Source: Pseudorasbora parva
Lineage: Eukaryota > Chordata > Actinopteri > Cypriniformes > Gobionidae
Reading direction: 5' to 3'
Length of the DNA stretch: 64,000 nucleotides
Assembly (NCBI RefSeq): GCF_024679245.1
Contig: NC_090176.1
Span: 48,391,615 to 48,455,614, forward strand
Shown here: positions 1-64,000 of the stretch, piece after piece
Numbering within the stretch: the first letter of the stretch is position 1
Layout of the letters: each line of letters starts with the position of its first letter
Position numbers and translations under genes: made by a program
The notes under the pieces: generated by a model
What the model was told of the DNA's origin: nothing
The model's database searches: none
What the model saw: only the letters and a program-made list of their open reading frames with translations

Positions 1-114
1 CTGAAGGAAATGCAAATTTATGTACAGGGCGCAGATTAAACAAACCTTTCAATGCCATAATGGATTGCAGAAGAACAGGACTCAGGAGAAGAAAGTTTAA
101 CGCTTACTTCACCA

Positions 115-900
115 TTAAAGGTCCACTGAAGTGCCTTGAAACGCGCCGCATTATTCAATGTGTTGACGTAATTTCCCCTGAAACGGCTGCAGCTGTTAGC
201 AGCTCCTCCCCTTTTTTGAAACAGCCAATAGTGTTTCGTTATTATACAGTTTGACTAGAGCGCAAGAGCAGACCTTCTCTCTCTGTTTAGTAAAGCCAGT
301 TTCCTCTAAAACTGTTTATCATCATAATCTCCTCCATATCGCTTTGAAATGCAGCATTCTGTGCAGAATTCAAATGGGTCGATATGTTTGTTGTCTGCAC
401 GGATTCACTCATATGATCCGCACTGCGCTCTCGTGTCTGTAGTCTAAATTTAGACCAGAGCCGTTGGGGTGTGTTCGCGGCTGCTGTGCGTGAAACTAAT
501 GTGAAAACAGACTTTATTCACCTCAAATGAAAGCATATTTACACCGAATCGTTTCCTATCACATATATAGTGTGCTATGTGCCTTCCACCTTGTTGAAAT
601 TAGTTCATGTGTGTAAACTACTGACCAATTTCAGCTTCAGCAGTGTAGGGGGCGGGCTTTAGATTCTAGAGCGCATTCTGATTGGACAGAAGATTTGATG
701 AGAAAGTGAAGTCTGCGATGATGTCACCAAAACCTGAGATTTGTTTTAGCGGAAGTGGGAGACTAAATTTTAAATGCTTATATATCCTAAATGTAAATTT
801 TGTCATAGTTTGGAACATACCAGCTTATTCATAACTTTAAGGCTAACACAGTCATACTAAAAGCAAAAAAACTTAAATTTTAAATTCAGTGGACCTTTAA
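115..900. mobile_element. TTAA-flanked MITE
   Basis: Ends read TTAAAGGTCCACTGAA and TTCAGTGGACCTTTAA as an inverted pair, with TTAA at both ends, as in piggyBac-type insertion. The short ORFs inside have no recognisable product. It lies in an ifih1 intron upstream of the first visible exon. Confidence 0.65.
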
Positions 901-1475
901 AAGCTAAAAATCTAAAGTCATTTTTGCTTTGGTTTAAGTCTATCATTAAAAGGTCAGCAGCAAGTATGCTGGTTAAAAGTGAGATTAAAAGCATACATAT
1001 ATTATTTTTTTAACATTTAATTATCTGAGGTTTGCATAGTATTCTGCTTTAGCATTTCACAGATTTTATTCATTTTGAGGAAGTTTTTTTGAGCACATAA
1101 GATTAGTAAATGCATGCACACATTTAGTCTAAAACTACAATAACCATCATATCTACACATAACGCTTCTGTACTTACGCCTGTTTTTACCCAACACTTGG
1201 ACAGGAGAGCTGTCGGTCAATAAATGGAAAAAAAAGTGACTTGCGTTACTTATTTGAAAAGGTAACTCCGATATTTTGTGGTAAATTTAAAATTGAAGCG
1301 TAACTTAACTAGTTACTTGAAAAAGTAATCCGATTACTTTAGCTCTATCACTATCCTATCTGAAAATCCTCAAAGCCTGGACGGACACATGCAATGCAAA
1401 AGTGGAAGAGACCAAAGACAGTCTTTCAAATCCTCCACGGCACAAGCCAAACTAACAGCATATATTCTCTCACAG
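901..1475 (+). other. ifih1 intron end, nothing else recognised
   Basis: AT-rich sequence before the acidic-linker exon. No CARD-encoding exon is recognised here on the plus strand. Confidence 0.5.
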
Positions 1476-48980
<47,505 letters not shown>

Positions 48981-49390
48981 GAGCTGAAGACTCATTTCTG
49001 ACTCATTTTTGGTAGCACTGGCACTTCTCAACATGAAGTGCATCAATTAAATCTGTTATTTTCAACAACTTATTTAATCTCAAATGGCACTTTTAAATTC
49101 TGGTTCTAATGTATCAGATTACTTATTTTTATTTCTGTATAATTTCTCGATTTAAAATCATGTAACAAAGCCAAAAAGAAGGTTTGCATCAGCACCGCTC
49201 ATCTCCGCAGCAAACAACATTCACTAAAACTGCACTGAATGAAGACACTGTGATTGATTTTACAGTCGTATACATGTAATGCATGTAGAACCAAGTACTG
49301 AAGTGTTTCCGTACAGATTTACTCTAGAGGATATTGTGCAATGTGCTATAAATACTGTGCATTAAAAAGACCTTAATGTGTCATCTGTTT
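48981..49390 (+). other. ifih1: ifih1 3' UTR with candidate polyA signal
   Basis: Non-coding sequence follows the stop. An ATTAAA hexamer at 49361-49366 is the best placed polyadenylation signal; an earlier ATTAAA lies near 49046. The transcript end is inferred. Confidence 0.45.
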
Positions 49391-51698
49391 TCTATTCCTC
49401 GCATGAACAGTCTTTGATTATGAATCATGCATTGATGGAGAAAAAACAGAGATGGACCATCAGGGAAGAGCGTGACACACACTCTCTCACACACCTGTTC
49501 AGGTGCTCTCAGGAAGACACGGGCTCCCTTTGAGAAAACCTCACCTGAGAAAACCTGTCAGGAAACTGCCTCTCGTTACGCATGACAAGTCTTGAATACT
49601 CAACAAGTTTTTCCGGAGTCGAAGTACTTCCTTTCCTGACAAACGCTTTGATGCATTCTACACACACATACGGCAGTAGTCACGTATTTGGACACATGAC
49701 ACCTACACCTTCCTTTTTGTTTTGACGGGTATCAAGTATAGTGTATATAGACTTACCCTAGGGCAAGTCGGGGTAAGATGAACCACCTGTAGATGCCACA
49801 AACTCATCTCTCTTGATGAATGGCTCTGTTATTATTAATTTTGCAATTTCATCTGAATGTCAGCATTTGTGAGACTTAGTCAGCCGAACCGTTAATTGAT
49901 CTAATAGTGATTTATGACAATGTCAAGTTAAAATCTATAATTGGCACATTACATGGCATGTTGTTACTAGTGTTATTATTTTTAAATATAATACTGTAAT
50001 TATTATTTAGTATTCCCATTAATTAGATGCACATTTTCGCTTTCATTAAAACTTATAGGTTAGTTGAGTAAAATCGTTCAATTTGCATTCAGTGTTGCCA
50101 TTTTAAGATACCTTCAATTAAAATATGGGTTATTAAATATGTAAGTAATGAGATAAGATGAGCTCTTTGAATAATTTTACATTTGTGACCCTGGACCATA
50201 AAACCACGGGTCACACAGATATATTTGTGGCAATAGCCAACAATATATTTATTATAATAAATGTTATAAAATAATATTTATTTTATGGGTCAAAATCATC
50301 CTTTTTTAATGCCAAAAAATGATTAGGATATTAAGTAAAGATCATGCTCCATGTATATATTTTGTAAATTACCTACCATAAATTTTTCACAAATGTATTA
50401 TTAGTAATAATATGCATTGCTAAGGACTTTTGGACAACTTTAAAGGCGATTTTCTCAATATAATTTTCTTTTTGCACCCTCAGATTACAGATTTTCGCAA
50501 AGTTATCTCGGACATGTATTCCTATCCTAACAAACCATACAACAAAGGAAAGCTCATTTATTCAGCTTTCAAATGATATGTAAATCTCAATTTCAAAAAA
50601 TGTCCCCTTTTGACTGGTTTTGTGGTCCAGGGTCACATTTTGTTCTGTAAGAACTAAGGTAATGTTTCTATTGATTTCCTATAACAACACATCGACTGAG
50701 GCATCATCATCCAGAAATATTTTATTATTATTATTATGCATATTGTAAAGCACTGTGTAACATGGAATATGCATTTATTATAATAGAAGAATAATTATAA
50801 TATTTATTTAATATTATAGAATTATTAGTATTGCGTGGAATATGTATTATATTAAAATACATCAAGTCTGTACACACTTTTAATGAGCAAGGTCCTCAAA
50901 AAATATATAGAACGGTACCAGAAACGTTTATTATGCATGCTTTTGGCAGAAGTGTTCTCCCAGAAGCATAACAACTATGGCTACATATTAAGCATAACAA
51001 CTATGCTGCTTCCATATTGATATATAACTTATTTTTTTATTTAGAAAATGTATGCAGTATATTTGTGCTTGCATGCACAAATCTGTAATACAAATCCAGT
51101 CACCATGCTCTAAACTGACCGTGCACAGAACAGTTGACAAAAAATTTGACAGGCTCTTTTTTCCTCAGTTGTAATGAAAATGTTTATTATATATAAAAGT
51201 ATGCATTGAAGCTTCTTCACTTGTGGTCCCAGACTTTTAGACACCGTTGCATTTAATAAAACGCTTCGTTTTCCCATTCACATATTTCCCTAAAATGAAA
51301 GTAAGCCAGTGGTAACTTGTCGCTCCAGATCTCTTGCAGTCAGTGCTGGAATCGATAGTGTGTGTGTGTGTGTGTGTGTATGTGTGTGTGCAGATGTGCA
51401 GCAACACTACAGTTTCACAGGAACTCGCGAAGAGAAGCACGACCTAAACGCACTCCGATGGAAAGTTGCGCGGAATGCTGATTCTGAGGAAGTTTCGCCA
51501 CCGCTCCCTCACTCCAGACTCAATGATGCATCGGAGGAAGAACATTTTTAACCTGGAAAATTGTAATCGGACGGAATAAAGAGCAGCTGTCTGTCCAACT
51601 CGCTCTCTAAAGCGGTTTACCGATCTGCTTCGGGACACAATCACTCGGCGCAAGATTCCTGGAGATTGGATGCGCTTTGTAAAAGTTCCTGTGCAATT
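49391..51698. other. Intergenic region between ifih1 and fap; likely fap promoter at its end
   Basis: Holds the MITE at 50184-50637 and a (TG)n tract at about 51357-51391. The last several hundred bases should contain the fap promoter and 5' UTR, but no TATA box or clear start site is recognised. Confidence 0.4.
50184..50637. mobile_element. TIR MITE (TGTGACCCTGGACCA ends)
   Basis: Starts TGTGACCCTGGACCATAAAA and ends ACTGGTTTTGTGGTCCAGGG plus TCACA, an inverted pair. About 454 bp between ifih1 and fap. Confidence 0.7.
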
Positions 51699-63660
<11,962 letters not shown>

Positions 63661-64000
63661 GTAAGTAATGTATTTTTTTATTAACCTTTCAAAAACATCT
63701 ACCATGAGCTCCGAGGTTGTAATTTTATATTTAATTATAATAAAAAAAATTAATTTTTAATTTTTGTTATGCAAAAGGAAGATTGTTGTGATTAATCTCA
63801 GTTCAATCTCAGATCAATCTGTTTGTTTTGGATCATCATATCTATTGAAAAGTATTATGAAGTCCCCAAAGAGAAAATGAATGAATACATCTAGAACGAA
63901 TGTCGCTGAAAGAGTAGACGATCACTATTGTGATCTATTGTGCAAATTCCAGATGTCTTTACATTGTATTGCAGGTTATAATGTGCTATATCCTTTGGCC

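Noticed and set aside
1..1475. CARD-encoding exons of ifih1
   Set aside because: Searched by eye for the CARD region; the ORFs present lie in a TTAA-flanked MITE and lack CARD-like sequence, so these exons are taken to be upstream.

Overview
The window looks like chromosomal DNA of a cyprinid teleost (zebrafish/carp type). It contains split vertebrate genes with GT-AG introns, very AT-rich introns full of DNA transposons, fold-back MITEs and dinucleotide repeats, and two full-length Ty3/Gypsy elements. There is no prokaryotic signal. Species-level assignment is inference from the repeat content and gene order.

Two host genes lie head-to-tail on the + strand. (1) ifih1 (MDA5, cytosolic long-dsRNA sensor): 13 exons from 1476 to 48980, encoding the acidic linker after the CARDs, the whole DECH helicase (motifs I to VI) and the zinc-binding C-terminal domain to the stop. 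The CARD exons lie upstream of the window. (2) A dipeptidyl-peptidase-IV family gene, probably fap (dpp4 is the alternative): an ATG-only first coding exon near 51699 and 12 further exons to 63660, covering the membrane anchor and the first part of the beta-propeller. The catalytic domain lies beyond the window. The order ifih1 then fap on one strand matches the vertebrate IFIH1-FAP-GCG-DPP4 neighbourhood.

Most of the remaining sequence is mobile DNA. The 20-kb first ifih1 intron seen here carries a young 9.6-kb Gypsy element (11337-20955). Its 1384-bp LTRs show one visible difference, it has a tRNA-Arg primer site and a PNMA-like Gag, and Pol lies in the -1 frame after a slippery heptamer. 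A later ifih1 intron carries a second Gypsy element on the minus strand (33518-39598). It has 812-bp LTRs, a tRNA-Leu primer site and Gmr1-type gene order with integrase before reverse transcriptase; one in-frame TGA separates the two halves. That element sits inside an older 8-bp-TSD DNA transposon.

Smaller elements are resolved by their target duplications: hAT-like elements at 6862-8156, 28982-29564 and 55278-57326; TTAA-flanked elements at 115-900, 28761-30131 and 60518-61033; Tc1-like fossils at 24209-25404 and 61350-62752; and several palindromic MITEs. A 51-bp minisatellite in the fap gene is split in two by the hAT insertion. No new cellular system was found. The points most worth a second look are the domain order and coding layout of the two retroelements, the nested insertions, and the density of long inverted repeats inside the gene for a dsRNA sensor.
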